Shown here: positions 28,917 to 36,414 of the stretch, in pieces
Layout: every line of letters starts with the position of its first letter
Numbering within the stretch: position 1 is the first letter of the stretch
Assembly: GCF_003247215.1 (NCBI RefSeq)
Contig: NZ_QKAP01000063.1
Span: 1 to 64,000, forward strand
Direction of reading: 5' to 3'
Length of the DNA: 64,000 nt
Source: Malonomonas rubra
GTDB taxonomy: Bacteria; Desulfobacterota; Desulfuromonadia; Desulfuromonadales; Geopsychrobacteraceae
Notes under the pieces: model-generated
Database searches by the model: none
Told to the model about the DNA's origin: nothing
What the model saw: the letters and a program-made list of their open reading frames with translations, nothing else
Program-made: the position numbers and the translations under genes

Positions 28917-29156
28917 ATGAAAGATCACCAAGGTGACTCGACCAAGGAAGCTTGGATCCTCTGCCTGATTCTCGGCGTCATATTTATCAACTTTCCATTT
29001 GTCCATATTTTCGACAATGATCGATTGATTTTTGGTATTCCGCCGCTGGTCCTGTATTTCTTTATCGGCTGGCCAGCGTCGATCGGCGTAACCTGGCTGT
29101 TCGTCAAACAGATAAACAAAGAAAGCGCTGCCAATGATGAAGAAAGGATGGAATAA
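28917..29156 (+). CDS. Small two-helix membrane protein preceding the SLC5 receptor
   Basis: A 79-residue protein with a charged start, then two hydrophobic helices, AWILCLILGVIFINFPFVHI (about 12-31) and LVLYFFIGWPASIGVTWLFV (about 43-62), and a charged tail ending in NDEERME. The ribosome site is TGAGG. It ends 8 bases before the SLC5 fusion gene, which has only a distant ribosome site, so translation is probably coupled. The arrangement recalls the small hydrophobic CbrX encoded directly before the SLC5-STAC kinase CbrA in Pseudomonas; homology is not shown. It may be an accessory subunit. Confidence 0.72.
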   Translation: MKDHQGDSTKEAWILCLILGVIFINFPFVHIFDNDRLIFGIPPLVLYFFIGWPASIGVTWLFVKQINKESAANDEERME

Positions 29157-29164
29157 CTCCTGAT

Positions 29165-32100
29165 ATGATTCCCGGTCACATTGTCCTGATCATATCCCTG
29201 CTATATTTTGCCCTGCTCTTTATAGTCGCCTTCTACGCTGACCGGCGCCGACGACAGGGCAGAAGCCTGCTGACCAATTCTTATATCTACTCTCTGGCGA
29301 TTGCCATTTACTGTACCAGCTGGACTTTTTACGGTAGCGTCGGCCGGGCAGCAACCAGCGGCCTGGAATTCTTGCCTATCTATATCGGTCCGACGTTAAT
29401 GGCTTTTACTTGGTGGTTCATCCTGCGCAAGATGGTCCGCGTCAGCAAAGAACAAAACATTGTAAGTATCGCGGACTTCATTTCCAGCCGCTATGATCGA
29501 TCCGCCCTGCTTGGTGCTATCGTCACCCTTTTTGCAGTGTTCGGCATCACACCCTACATCGCCCTGCAACTGAAAGCGGTCGCCAACACCATCGACATCC
29601 TCTCCAACCCCATGGCTTTAGCGCCTGACCAGCTAGGGGGACTGGCCGCAAAAATACCATCTTACATCGATACTGCCTTCCTTGTTGCTCTAGTGCTTGG
29701 CCTGTTCGGAATCCTGTTCGGAGCCCGTCACCTCGATTCATCCGAGCGACACGAAGGTTTGGTCGTAGCCGTTGCCTTAGAATCTCTGATCAAGGTGATC
29801 TCCTTTATTGCGGTCGGTATTTTTGTCACCTACGGATTGTTCGACGGTTTCCAAGACATCTTCCAAAGATTCTTCGAACAGTTTCCGGAACGTCAAAACA
29901 TGTTCCGACTGGGAACGGAGCAAACGCCTTACACGAAATGGTTTTCGCTGATTTTCCTGTCAATGATGGCGATCATGTTCCTGCCTCGCCAGTTTCATAT
30001 CATGGTCACGGAAAACGCGGATGAGCTACAGATAAAAAAAGCAATGTGGCGTTTCCCAGCCTACACCTTCCTGATCAACCTGTTCGTCATCCCGATCGCC
30101 CTCGGTGGATTAATCTTCACGGCCGGCGACATTTCCCAAGCAGACTTCTTTGTTTTGACCCTACCCCTTTCCGCCGGACACAAATGGCTGGCGCTACTGG
30201 TATTCCTAGGTGGGTTATCCGCTTCAGCAGGAATGGTGATGGTATCTTCGGTCACAATTTCGACAATGATCCATAATCACCTGGTGATGCCGATCCTCCT
30301 GCGGATAAAACTCAAGGGACAGGATTTTTCCGGCCTGCTAATCAACCTGAAACGACTCGGCATCCTCGGTGTAGTTTTTCTCGGTTACTTCTACTTCAAA
30401 ATCATTGGTGATTCCTATGCGCTGGTGAATATGGGCCTGATCTCCTTTATGGCCGCAACTCAGTTCGCCCCGGCGGTTATCGGAGGCCTCTATTGGAAAA
30501 GAGCAAACCGAAAAGCGGCAACAGTCGGACTCTGCCTCGGCTTCGCTTTATGGTTTTATACCCTCCTAATCCCATCTTTCGTTCTCTCCGGTTGGTTGGA
30601 CAAGGGCATTCTGGAACACGGCCCGTCCGGTATCGAACTCCTCAAGCCGCTAGAACTGTTCGGCCTGCACGGCTTCGACATGTACACCCACTGCCTGTTC
30701 TGGAGCCTGCTGTTTAATATCGCCGCCTACTTGACCTTCTCCTTTTTTGCCAAACAAAGCGCAACAGAAGAAATTCAGGCCGATAAGTTTGTCAATGCGC
30801 TACGTAGCGACAGACCCTCTCCGACGAAATTGAAACGACTCAGCAAAGCCCCAACGATTATGGAATTTGTTGAGCTGATGTCGAAATTTATCGGTGAAAA
30901 ACCGGCCAACGCTGCAATTTCAGAGTTTCTGGAAAACAGGGAGATCAGTTCCCGCGGCACCCTCTCCGATCATGAGATTCCAAAGTTGAAGACCTTTACT
31001 GAACGAACGTTGGCTGGTTATGTCGGTGCGGCACCGGCTCGTATTATCCTGGAAAACTACCTGTCGACCCGCGGCAGCAAAATGGAGGATGTCTTCGACA
31101 TTTTCGGTTCTATCACAATCAGCCATGCATCCAGCCGGGAACAGCTCAGCGTACTCTACGATACCTCGCAGTTGGTTGCCAGCGGAAATGAACTTAAGGA
31201 CATCCTCGATAACATCCTGCAACTGCTTTCCGCGCAGTTCAAATTCGATCTCTGTGTTATCCGTTTTCTGGAAAAAGAAACCATGACACTGACAGTTAAA
31301 AGTCAGCAGGGGATGTCTTCAGTTCACTTCGGACAATCTGAGCGCAACTTGAACATGGAGACATATATCGGCCAAGCGTTTCTATCCAATGTAACCGCCG
31401 TGGTCAACGATACTGAGTTTCTCGACAAACCAACCTCAGCAGAAATCATTTACCGCGAAGGAATCACCTGCTTTGCGCACACCCCAATTACGATGGAAGG
31501 GGAGCCGGTTGGAGTACTCTCGGCATTTTCGCGTACCGTCAAAGGAATTTTCACCAAAGAATTTATTGCCCTGTTCGAAAATATCGCCGGTCAGATAGCC
31601 ATCGCTTGGCGCAACGACAAACAGCTGCATAGCCTGCTTGAAGTACATGAGCAAGAACGGGAGATGCAAATCGCCAGAAATATTCAAATCAGCCTATTGC
31701 CAACCAACATACCGGCCATGGAGAAGGTATCGGTTTCCGGGCTCTGTGTTCCAGCACACCAGATCGGCGGGGATTATTTCGATTTCATTCCACGGGAAGA
31801 GTCCTGTTTCGACCTGATCGTCGCCGATGTTTCCGGGCACAATATCGGTTCGGCGTTAATCATGGCGGAAACCCGCACTTTTATTCATGCTCGTGCTGAC
31901 AACATAAAACAACCGGCGAAAATGATGCACTCCCTGAACAGATTCTTTTTCGACAATATGGATTGCTCAGATCTGTTCGTGACTATGTTCTACCTGCAAT
32001 ATTGCCCGAATGTACATTGTCTCACCTACAGTAGCGCTGGCCACAACACCCCGATCCTCTGGCGCAAGCATAAAAAAAGAATCGAACTGCTCGATGCCGA

Positions 32101-32383
32101 TGGTTTGATTTTCGGCATCCGCCCAGAAGTTGATTTTGAGCAAAAGGCCGAAACCCTTGAAGAGGGCGACACTCTACTCCTTTATACCGACGGCATCATA
32201 GAGGCTGAAGACACCCAAGGTGAATTTTTCGGCATCGATCGCCTTGGCAAGTTACTCCAAGAATGCGACGCGCTTTCACCGCAGGAAACAATCGACCGAA
32301 TAATGAATCAGGTGCGGATTTTTACCGGCCTGCGACATTTTAATGATGATATCACTCTAGTCGTGATGAAGGCCCTAAAATGA
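29165..32383 (+). CDS. SLC5 transporter-STAC-GAF-PP2C (SpoIIE) phosphatase fusion
   Basis: A 1072-residue polytopic signalling protein. Residues 1 to about 545 form an SLC5/sodium-solute-symporter domain of the type found in CbrA (YCTSWTFYGSVGRAATSG, VSIADFISSRYDRSALLGAI). Residues about 560-645 match a STAC-like helical domain (MEFVELMSKFIGEKPANAAI and ERTLAGYVGAAPARIILENY). A GAF domain follows (about 660-810), then a short coiled coil and a SpoIIE-type PP2C phosphatase (about 835-1072) with metal-binding motifs GGDYFDFI (about 866), VADVSGHNIGSAL, YSSAGHNTPILW, LLLYTDGIIEAED and FNDDITLVV. The usual histidine kinase output is replaced by a Ser/Thr phosphatase. STAS and RsbW-type genes follow, so it likely controls a partner switch. 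Confidence 0.9.
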   Translation: MIPGHIVLIISLLYFALLFIVAFYADRRRRQGRSLLTNSYIYSLAIAIYCTSWTFYGSVGRAATSGLEFLPIYIGPTLMAFTWWFILRKMVRVSKEQNIVSIADFISSRYDRSALLGAIVTLFAVFGITPYIALQLKAVANTIDILSNPMALAPDQLGGLAAKIPSYIDTAFLVALVLGLFGILFGARHLDSSERHEGLVVAVALESLIKVISFIAVGIFVTYGLFDGFQDIFQRFFEQFPERQNMFRLGTEQTPYTKWFSLIFLSMMAIMFLPRQFHIMVTENADELQIKKAMWRFPAYTFLINLFVIPIALGGLIFTAGDISQADFFVLTLPLSAGHKWLALLVFLGGLSASAGMVMVSSVTISTMIHNHLVMPILLRIKLKGQDFSGLLINLKRLGILGVVFLGYFYFKIIGDSYALVNMGLISFMAATQFAPAVIGGLYWKRANRKAATVGLCLGFALWFYTLLIPSFVLSGWLDKGILEHGPSGIELLKPLELFGLHGFDMYTHCLFWSLLFNIAAYLTFSFFAKQSATEEIQADKFVNALRSDRPSPTKLKRLSKAPTIMEFVELMSKFIGEKPANAAISEFLENREISSRGTLSDHEIPKLKTFTERTLAGYVGAAPARIILENYLSTRGSKMEDVFDIFGSITISHASSREQLSVLYDTSQLVASGNELKDILDNILQLLSAQFKFDLCVIRFLEKETMTLTVKSQQGMSSVHFGQSERNLNMETYIGQAFLSNVTAVVNDTEFLDKPTSAEIIYREGITCFAHTPITMEGEPVGVLSAFSRTVKGIFTKEFIALFENIAGQIAIAWRNDKQLHSLLEVHEQEREMQIARNIQISLLPTNIPAMEKVSVSGLCVPAHQIGGDYFDFIPREESCFDLIVADVSGHNIGSALIMAETRTFIHARADNIKQPAKMMHSLNRFFFDNMDCSDLFVTMFYLQYCPNVHCLTYSSAGHNTPILWRKHKKRIELLDADGLIFGIRPEVDFEQKAETLEEGDTLLLYTDGIIEAEDTQGEFFGIDRLGKLLQECDALSPQETIDRIMNQVRIFTGLRHFNDDITLVVMKALK

Positions 32384-32442
32384 GGTATAATGTTTATTAA
32401 TCTTGGCCACACCAGAAATGGTCTAAATATAAGGAGGATTCC

Positions 32443-32778
32443 ATGCAACTAAACATAACCGAACAGGGTGAAATCGTAAAAATAGAAGTTCAGGAAGAAC
32501 GAATGGACGCCCATAACAGTGGTGATCTCAAAGAGCAAATGCTGCAACTGTTTGATGATGGAAAATGTAACCTGATCATCGACCTGTCTGAGGTCAGATT
32601 TGTCGATTCTTCCGGCCTTGGTGCCCTGGTCTCCGGTTTCAAAAATGCCAGTGCGCGCAAGGGCAGCTTGAAACTCTGCTGCCTACAGCCACAGGTTCGT
32701 TCCATGTTCGAACTAACCAGGCTGCATAGGGTTTTCGAAATTTTCGCTTCGATTGAAGAGGCTTTGGAGAGTTACTGA
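32443..32778 (+). CDS. STAS-domain anti-sigma factor antagonist
   Basis: A 111-residue STAS protein with the phosphorylation loop VRFVDSSGLGALVSGFK (residues 51-67); Ser56 or Ser57 is the expected target of an RsbW-type kinase and of the PP2C domain encoded just upstream. In SpoIIAA/RsbV-like systems the dephosphorylated form binds the kinase and frees its partner. It has a strong ribosome site (AAGGAGG about 6 bases before the ATG) and lies 59 bases after the fusion gene, implying high output relative to the receptor. Confidence 0.9.
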   Translation: MQLNITEQGEIVKIEVQEERMDAHNSGDLKEQMLQLFDDGKCNLIIDLSEVRFVDSSGLGALVSGFKNASARKGSLKLCCLQPQVRSMFELTRLHRVFEIFASIEEALESY

Positions 32779-32812
32779 CCCCTAGGCTTTGCTGCTCGCA
32801 AAGGGACAATAA

Positions 32813-33235
32813 ATGTCGCAACAGGTTGACATAGACATCAGGGTACCCAACCAAACCAAGTACCTTGGGATGATCGGCAAAATTGGGGAGAGCCTTGCCC
32901 ACACGCTAGCGAATTATGAAGGGGATCGTGAGGAGCTAGCCTATCATCTCAACTTGGTACTGACTGAAGCTCTTGCAAATGCCATCTGTCACGCAAATGC
33001 CTGCGACCCGTGTAAAGAGGTGAAAGTATCAATCAGTGCCAGCAATAAAGAATTAACTATACGGGTTTTCGACCATGGACAGGGGTTCGACATCCAAAAG
33101 CTGGCACAAGCAAAAGTTCGAGCTACTGACGAAGGGGGCCGGGGTGTGCAGATCATCTTTAAACTGATGGATCAGGTCAAGTATCTGAAAAGTGGCGCCG
33201 GACACGTCTTGGAGATGACCAAACATCTTCATTGA
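32813..33235 (+). CDS. RsbW-type serine kinase / anti-sigma regulatory factor
   Basis: A 140-residue GHKL ATPase. The N-box is in NLVLTEALANAICHANACDP (about 45-64; Glu and Asn bind Mg-ATP), the G1 box is FDHGQGFDI (about 86-94) and the G2 region is TDEGGRGVQIIFKLMDQV (about 105-122). It should phosphorylate the upstream STAS protein. No sigma-factor gene is nearby, so its target may be a sigma factor or another regulator encoded elsewhere. A terminator follows directly. Confidence 0.88.
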   Translation: MSQQVDIDIRVPNQTKYLGMIGKIGESLAHTLANYEGDREELAYHLNLVLTEALANAICHANACDPCKEVKVSISASNKELTIRVFDHGQGFDIQKLAQAKVRATDEGGRGVQIIFKLMDQVKYLKSGAGHVLEMTKHLH

Positions 33236-33257
33236 CCGTCAGATCAGATCAACCGAC

Positions 33258-33287
33258 GGCAGGAGGCTTATACTTCCTGCCTTTTTT
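33258..33287 (+). terminator. Factor-independent terminator of the partner-switch operon
   Basis: GGCAGGA and TCCTGCC form a stem with a short loop, followed by six T. It ends the plus-strand operon and overlaps the last codons of the convergent HAD gene. Confidence 0.8.
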
Positions 33288-33915
33288 GTATCTGCATAAT
33301 CGGTAGATACTCAAGCAGTTGCAGGTGACTCTGTAGCGAAATTTCTCCGGAACCTATCCCGCCATAACCAACAAAACGCACTTTAGCCTCCTGTGCGGCT
33401 CGTTGATCAAGCTCCGAGTCCCCCACGAACAAACAATTTTCCGGAAGTAAACCGAGACGCTCGGAAGCCAACAATAGCATATCGGGAGCAGGTTTCGGTC
33501 GAGCGACATCTTTACTCGTAACAACCGTATGGAAATAACCGCAAAAACCGAAATGCTCTAAAATCGGTTCGACGCTGGTCCCGCGATTGGTCGCCACCGC
33601 CAGCGGATATTTACAGGAAAGCTGCTGCAACACATCAGCCAGATGCGGTTCCGGTTCCATATACGGAATAAACTCACGATAATCGAGAGTAGCCGCATAT
33701 TCGAGTGCTTGTTGCAGATCGGTCGATTTTACTAAAGCGGATAGCACATCCGGGGAACTGGCCGTGTGACAGAGGTGGGCAAGATCTTTATGCTCTGCGG
33801 TGACCAGCGGGTAGGAAAATTTTTCCATGATCCTATTATAATAGGCCAAATTTGCATTCTTACTCTCAAACAGCACCCCGTCACAATCGAAGATAATTCC
33901 TTCAATCCGATTCAT
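33268..33915 (-). CDS. HAD-superfamily phosphatase (Gph-like)
   Basis: A 215-residue HAD hydrolase from ATG 33915, which overlaps the lgt stop by 14 bases and has AGG upstream; ATG 33957 would extend deeper into lgt. Catalytic motif I is IIFDCDGVLFES (Asp10 nucleophile, Asp12 acid), motif II is VATNRGTS, motif III has the Lys in KPAPDMLLLA and motif IV is LFVGDSELDQRAA. This is the phosphoglycolate phosphatase/beta-phosphoglucomutase group; the true substrate is unknown. Confidence 0.85.
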   Translation of the reverse strand: MNRIEGIIFDCDGVLFESKNANLAYYNRIMEKFSYPLVTAEHKDLAHLCHTASSPDVLSALVKSTDLQQALEYAATLDYREFIPYMEPEPHLADVLQQLSCKYPLAVATNRGTSVEPILEHFGFCGYFHTVVTSKDVARPKPAPDMLLLASERLGLLPENCLFVGDSELDQRAAQEAKVRFVGYGGIGSGEISLQSHLQLLEYLPIMQIQKRQEV

Positions 33916-34690
33916 CCTGCGACCTTTTCCAAAGATAAAAAACCCCTCCACAACCAAGCAAAATCATCGGCAGAGATAACAGCTGCCCCATGGTTGCCCC
34001 TCCCCAAAGAAAACCTAGATGCGCATCCGGTTGACGAACAAATTCGACCATAAATCGGAACAAGCCATAGAAAAACAGAAAACTGAAACAGGCAATACCG
34101 GAACGAACTTTCAATCGATGCAGGCTATAGATGATAACGAACAGTAGCACTCCTTCCAACCCAGCCTCATATAGCTGGCTCGGATGCCGCGGCTCGGAGC
34201 CGGCACCGGGAAAAACCATCCCCCACGGCAAATCGGTCGAGCGACCCCAGAGTTCTCCATTTATAAAATTGCCGAGCCGTCCGAAACAAAGGCCGATCGG
34301 TGCGGCAGCGACCACCAAATCTCCCATCATTAATAAAGAGAATTTATACTTTCTGCAAAAATACAATAAAACTGCAAAAACCCCTAGCAATCCGCCATGG
34401 AAACTCATCCCACCTTCCCAAACGTAGAAAATCTCCCACGGCCGGGAAATATAGTATTCGGGATTATAAAATAGGGTGTAGCCAATCCGGCCACCTGCAA
34501 CCACACCGATAACGCCATAAAACAACAAGTCCGAGATCTGTTCTTTCGTTATCGGGAACTTCCGCATGCGAGCAATATGGCTCATAACAAAATATCCGCC
34601 GATAAAACCGAGGAGATACATCATGCCGTACCAACGAATAGCCAGGGGTCCAATCCTGAAAATAACTGGGTCGATCTGAGGATATGTCAT
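33902..34690 (-). CDS. lgt: Prolipoprotein diacylglyceryl transferase
   Basis: Lgt attaches diacylglycerol to the lipobox Cys of prolipoproteins in the inner membrane. The 262-residue protein has about seven helices and the motifs AIRWYGMMYLLGF (near 18), YVWEGGMSFHGGLLG (about 88-102, with the essential His) and GLCFGRLGNFINGELWGR (about 132-149), the family signature. The RluA-family gene ends upstream with a 2-base gap, so both are co-transcribed. Several of its likely substrates are encoded in this window. Confidence 0.96.
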   Translation of the reverse strand: MTYPQIDPVIFRIGPLAIRWYGMMYLLGFIGGYFVMSHIARMRKFPITKEQISDLLFYGVIGVVAGGRIGYTLFYNPEYYISRPWEIFYVWEGGMSFHGGLLGVFAVLLYFCRKYKFSLLMMGDLVVAAAPIGLCFGRLGNFINGELWGRSTDLPWGMVFPGAGSEPRHPSQLYEAGLEGVLLFVIIYSLHRLKVRSGIACFSFLFFYGLFRFMVEFVRQPDAHLGFLWGGATMGQLLSLPMILLGCGGVFYLWKRSQDESD

Positions 34691-34692
34691 TG

Positions 34693-35610
34693 TTATTTCT
34701 TCAATCTATTAAGCAACAGATTCATGTCTTCCGGCAACGGCGCTGTAAAATCGAGGGGTTCACCGGTCACCGGATGGTTAAAGGCAAGCCTTGCAGCATG
34801 TAGCATCGGTCTGTTGACAGCAACTCCAGTGATCTCCAAGGGCCCACCGTAACGTTCATCTCCAAGCAACGGGTATCCGTGCTCGGAAAGATGGGCACGG
34901 ATTTGATGCGAGCGACCAGTCAACAGCTCAATATCAAGCAATGCAGCCCCCTGCAGCGATTCGTACAGCTGATACCTGGTGACTGCTTCCTTACCCCCTT
35001 TAGTTACTGACATTACTTTGTTGGCTTTACGTGTCCGCGCCAAAAATGAACGTATTTCAGTTTCAGATTTTGTGGGAATGCCCGCAACCAAGGCAAGATA
35101 ACGTTTCTCCGCCTGGTGTCCCACAATAATCTCTGTCATTCGCTTGTGAGCACGAGGGTGAATCGAAAAAGCGATTAGGCCACTAGTACCACGATCCAAA
35201 CGCTGTATCATACCGAGATCCGGTTTACGTTGTGGCCGAAAAGGATCTTTCAGATACCAGAGCAAAGCCTCATAAAGTGTTCCCTTATACCGTGCATGGG
35301 TTGGCTGAGTATCAATAAAGGGAGGCTTATTCAGCACGATCAGATACTGATCATGAAAAACTATATCGTCCTTGGTGATCCGGTATGGGTCGGTGGGCAA
35401 ATGGTCGATATATATTTCCAATTGATCGTTATTTTTAACCTGCAGAGAACAACTACGAACCCGCCGCCCATTTACATGAACCCCACCGAGATCGATGATT
35501 TTTTTTGCCAATGTGCGCGACATCTCCGCACAATTTTCAGCCAGAAAAATATCTAGCCTCTGCTGGCTATTCTCCACACTAACGTTAGGGCGATAAATTG
35601 TCCATTTCAT
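34693..35610 (-). CDS. RluA/RluD-family RNA pseudouridine synthase
   Basis: A 305-residue enzyme with an N-terminal S4 RNA-binding domain (about 15-75: RLDIFLAENCAEMSRTLAKK, GVHVNGRRVR) and a pseudouridine synthase core. The catalytic Asp is in QRLDRGTSGLIAF (Asp139), and the later motif LLTGRSHQIRAHLSEHGYPL is conserved in RluA-type enzymes. It modifies rRNA or tRNA uridines; the presence of S4 favours an RluC/RluD-like rRNA target. It is the first gene of an operon with lgt and the HAD phosphatase. Confidence 0.88.
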   Translation of the reverse strand: MKWTIYRPNVSVENSQQRLDIFLAENCAEMSRTLAKKIIDLGGVHVNGRRVRSCSLQVKNNDQLEIYIDHLPTDPYRITKDDIVFHDQYLIVLNKPPFIDTQPTHARYKGTLYEALLWYLKDPFRPQRKPDLGMIQRLDRGTSGLIAFSIHPRAHKRMTEIIVGHQAEKRYLALVAGIPTKSETEIRSFLARTRKANKVMSVTKGGKEAVTRYQLYESLQGAALLDIELLTGRSHQIRAHLSEHGYPLLGDERYGGPLEITGVAVNRPMLHAARLAFNHPVTGEPLDFTAPLPEDMNLLLNRLKK

Positions 35611-35676
35611 TACTGATAAGCCACTCTAAGGGTTTGTTTTTTAAGATATATTACTTATAGCATCTAATATTTTTTC

Positions 35677-35704
35677 TTGACAAGAAAAACAAAATTGCTA
35701 TGCT
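35677..35704 (+). promoter_or_regulatory. Strong sigma-70 promoter for the 6S-like RNA
   Basis: TTGACA (35677-35682) and TATGCT (35699-35704) are separated by 16 bases, in an AT-rich upstream setting with A/T tracts. It points away from the RluA gene into a stretch without a protein gene, predicting a start near 35711, at the foot of a long RNA rod. Confidence 0.75.
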
Positions 35705-35710
35705 CAAAGT

Positions 35711-35915
35711 AACTTAAAAAGATCTTTGATTTCTGGGATGCACGGGTCGGTTGCGGTACCTTGACCAACGTTCAGTTTGACCTGTCAAATCGTGGAATGA
35801 CGGTGAGCAAGCCAGCCCTTGAGCAGGAAGCCTGAAGTCATTTCCGAAGACAAGAGTAGTTTTCAGGTCATTTGTCCCGCACCATACCGGCATCCCGGAT
35901 CGTCTTTGACAATTG
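35711..35915 (+). ncRNA. ssrS: Probable 6S RNA
   Basis: A stretch of about 200 bases without a convincing protein frame folds as a long rod. Closing stem: GGGATGC (35735-35741) with GCATCCC (35890-35896); next GGTTGCGG (35749-35756) with CCGCACC (35877-35883); then TGACCTG (35778-35784) with CAGGTCA (35864-35870). A large internal bubble (35785-35793 and 35846-35863) is followed by GGAATGAC (35794-35801) with GTCATTTCC (35837-35845) and a terminal arm containing GGTGAGCA and GAAGCCT, strings also present in enterobacterial 6S RNA. 6S mimics an open promoter and sequesters sigma-70 RNA polymerase. The strong promoter directly upstream fits. Exact 3' end is uncertain. Confidence 0.62.
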
Positions 35916-36047
35916 GCATCGGCCTTGTTCGGCACAGTAGAGCGAGTCGGCTACCGAAACATTGATCGCGCAACAGCCAGCACTGGCTGTTCCGGATCTT
36001 CTGAGTAGGACGTCGGCAAGGACAAGAGTCGAAGCCAATTGTCGAAA
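35905..36047. repeat. Imperfect inverted-repeat element with central hairpin
   Basis: GACAATTGGC (35908-35917) is mirrored by GCCAATTGTC (36034-36043), and the inner flanks CTTGTTC and GGACAAG also pair. A perfect 9-base palindromic stem AACAGCCAG/CTGGCTGTT (35972-35991) lies in the middle. The unit is about 140 bases, between the 6S-like RNA and the ihfB terminator. It could be a second structured RNA, part of the 6S precursor, or a small non-autonomous repeat. No protein frame there is convincing. Confidence 0.5.
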
Positions 36048-36051
36048 CCAT

Positions 36052-36082
36052 AAAAAAAGCCCTGGAGAACTCCAGGGCTTTT
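36052..36082 (-). terminator. Terminator after ihfB, usable from both sides
   Basis: AGCCCTGGAG and CTCCAGGGCT form a near-perfect stem with a tiny loop; on the minus strand it is followed by seven T, on the plus strand by four T. It ends ihfB and could also stop transcripts from the 6S-like promoter. Confidence 0.85.
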
Positions 36083-36099
36083 CTGGTTTGCATCGAACC

Positions 36100-36378
36100 T
36101 CATTCGTCAACCCGCTCCCGCAGTTCTTTTCCCGTTTTGAAAAACGGTGTCTTACGTGATGGGATCTTTACCAGTTCGCCACTCTTTGGATTCCGAGCCT
36201 CACGTGCTTCCCTCTCTCGAACAGAAAAAGAACCAAAACCACGGATTTCAACCCGATCACCATCAGCAAGGGCATTGCCGATACCGCCAAAGATCAGATT
36301 GATAATTGCCTCTGCGTCCTTTTTATTGAGCATTTCATGCTCATCGGAAAGCCGTTCAATCAATTCACTTTTGGTCAT
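36100..36378 (-). CDS. ihfB: Integration host factor beta subunit / HU-family protein
   Basis: A 92-residue DNA-bending protein from MTKSELIERL. The beta-arm region reads GDRVEIRGFGSFSVREREAR and ARNPKSGELVKIPSRKTPFFK, with the DNA-intercalating Pro in RNPKSG and the IHF-type tail KTGKELRERV. An ATG five codons earlier (36393) is possible. IHF bends DNA at sigma-54 promoters, recombination sites and replication origins. Its place behind rpsA and sppA is as in many proteobacteria, where ihfB follows rpsA. Confidence 0.9.
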   Translation of the reverse strand: MTKSELIERLSDEHEMLNKKDAEAIINLIFGGIGNALADGDRVEIRGFGSFSVREREAREARNPKSGELVKIPSRKTPFFKTGKELRERVDE

Positions 36379-36414
36379 CTTCACCTTCCACATATCGAAA
36401 ATCGGCTAATCATC

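Noticed and set aside
35714-36110. Short minus-strand frames of 73 to 80 codons
   Set aside because: They run through the 6S-like rod, the inverted repeat and the ihfB terminator; no ribosome sites or protein family features.
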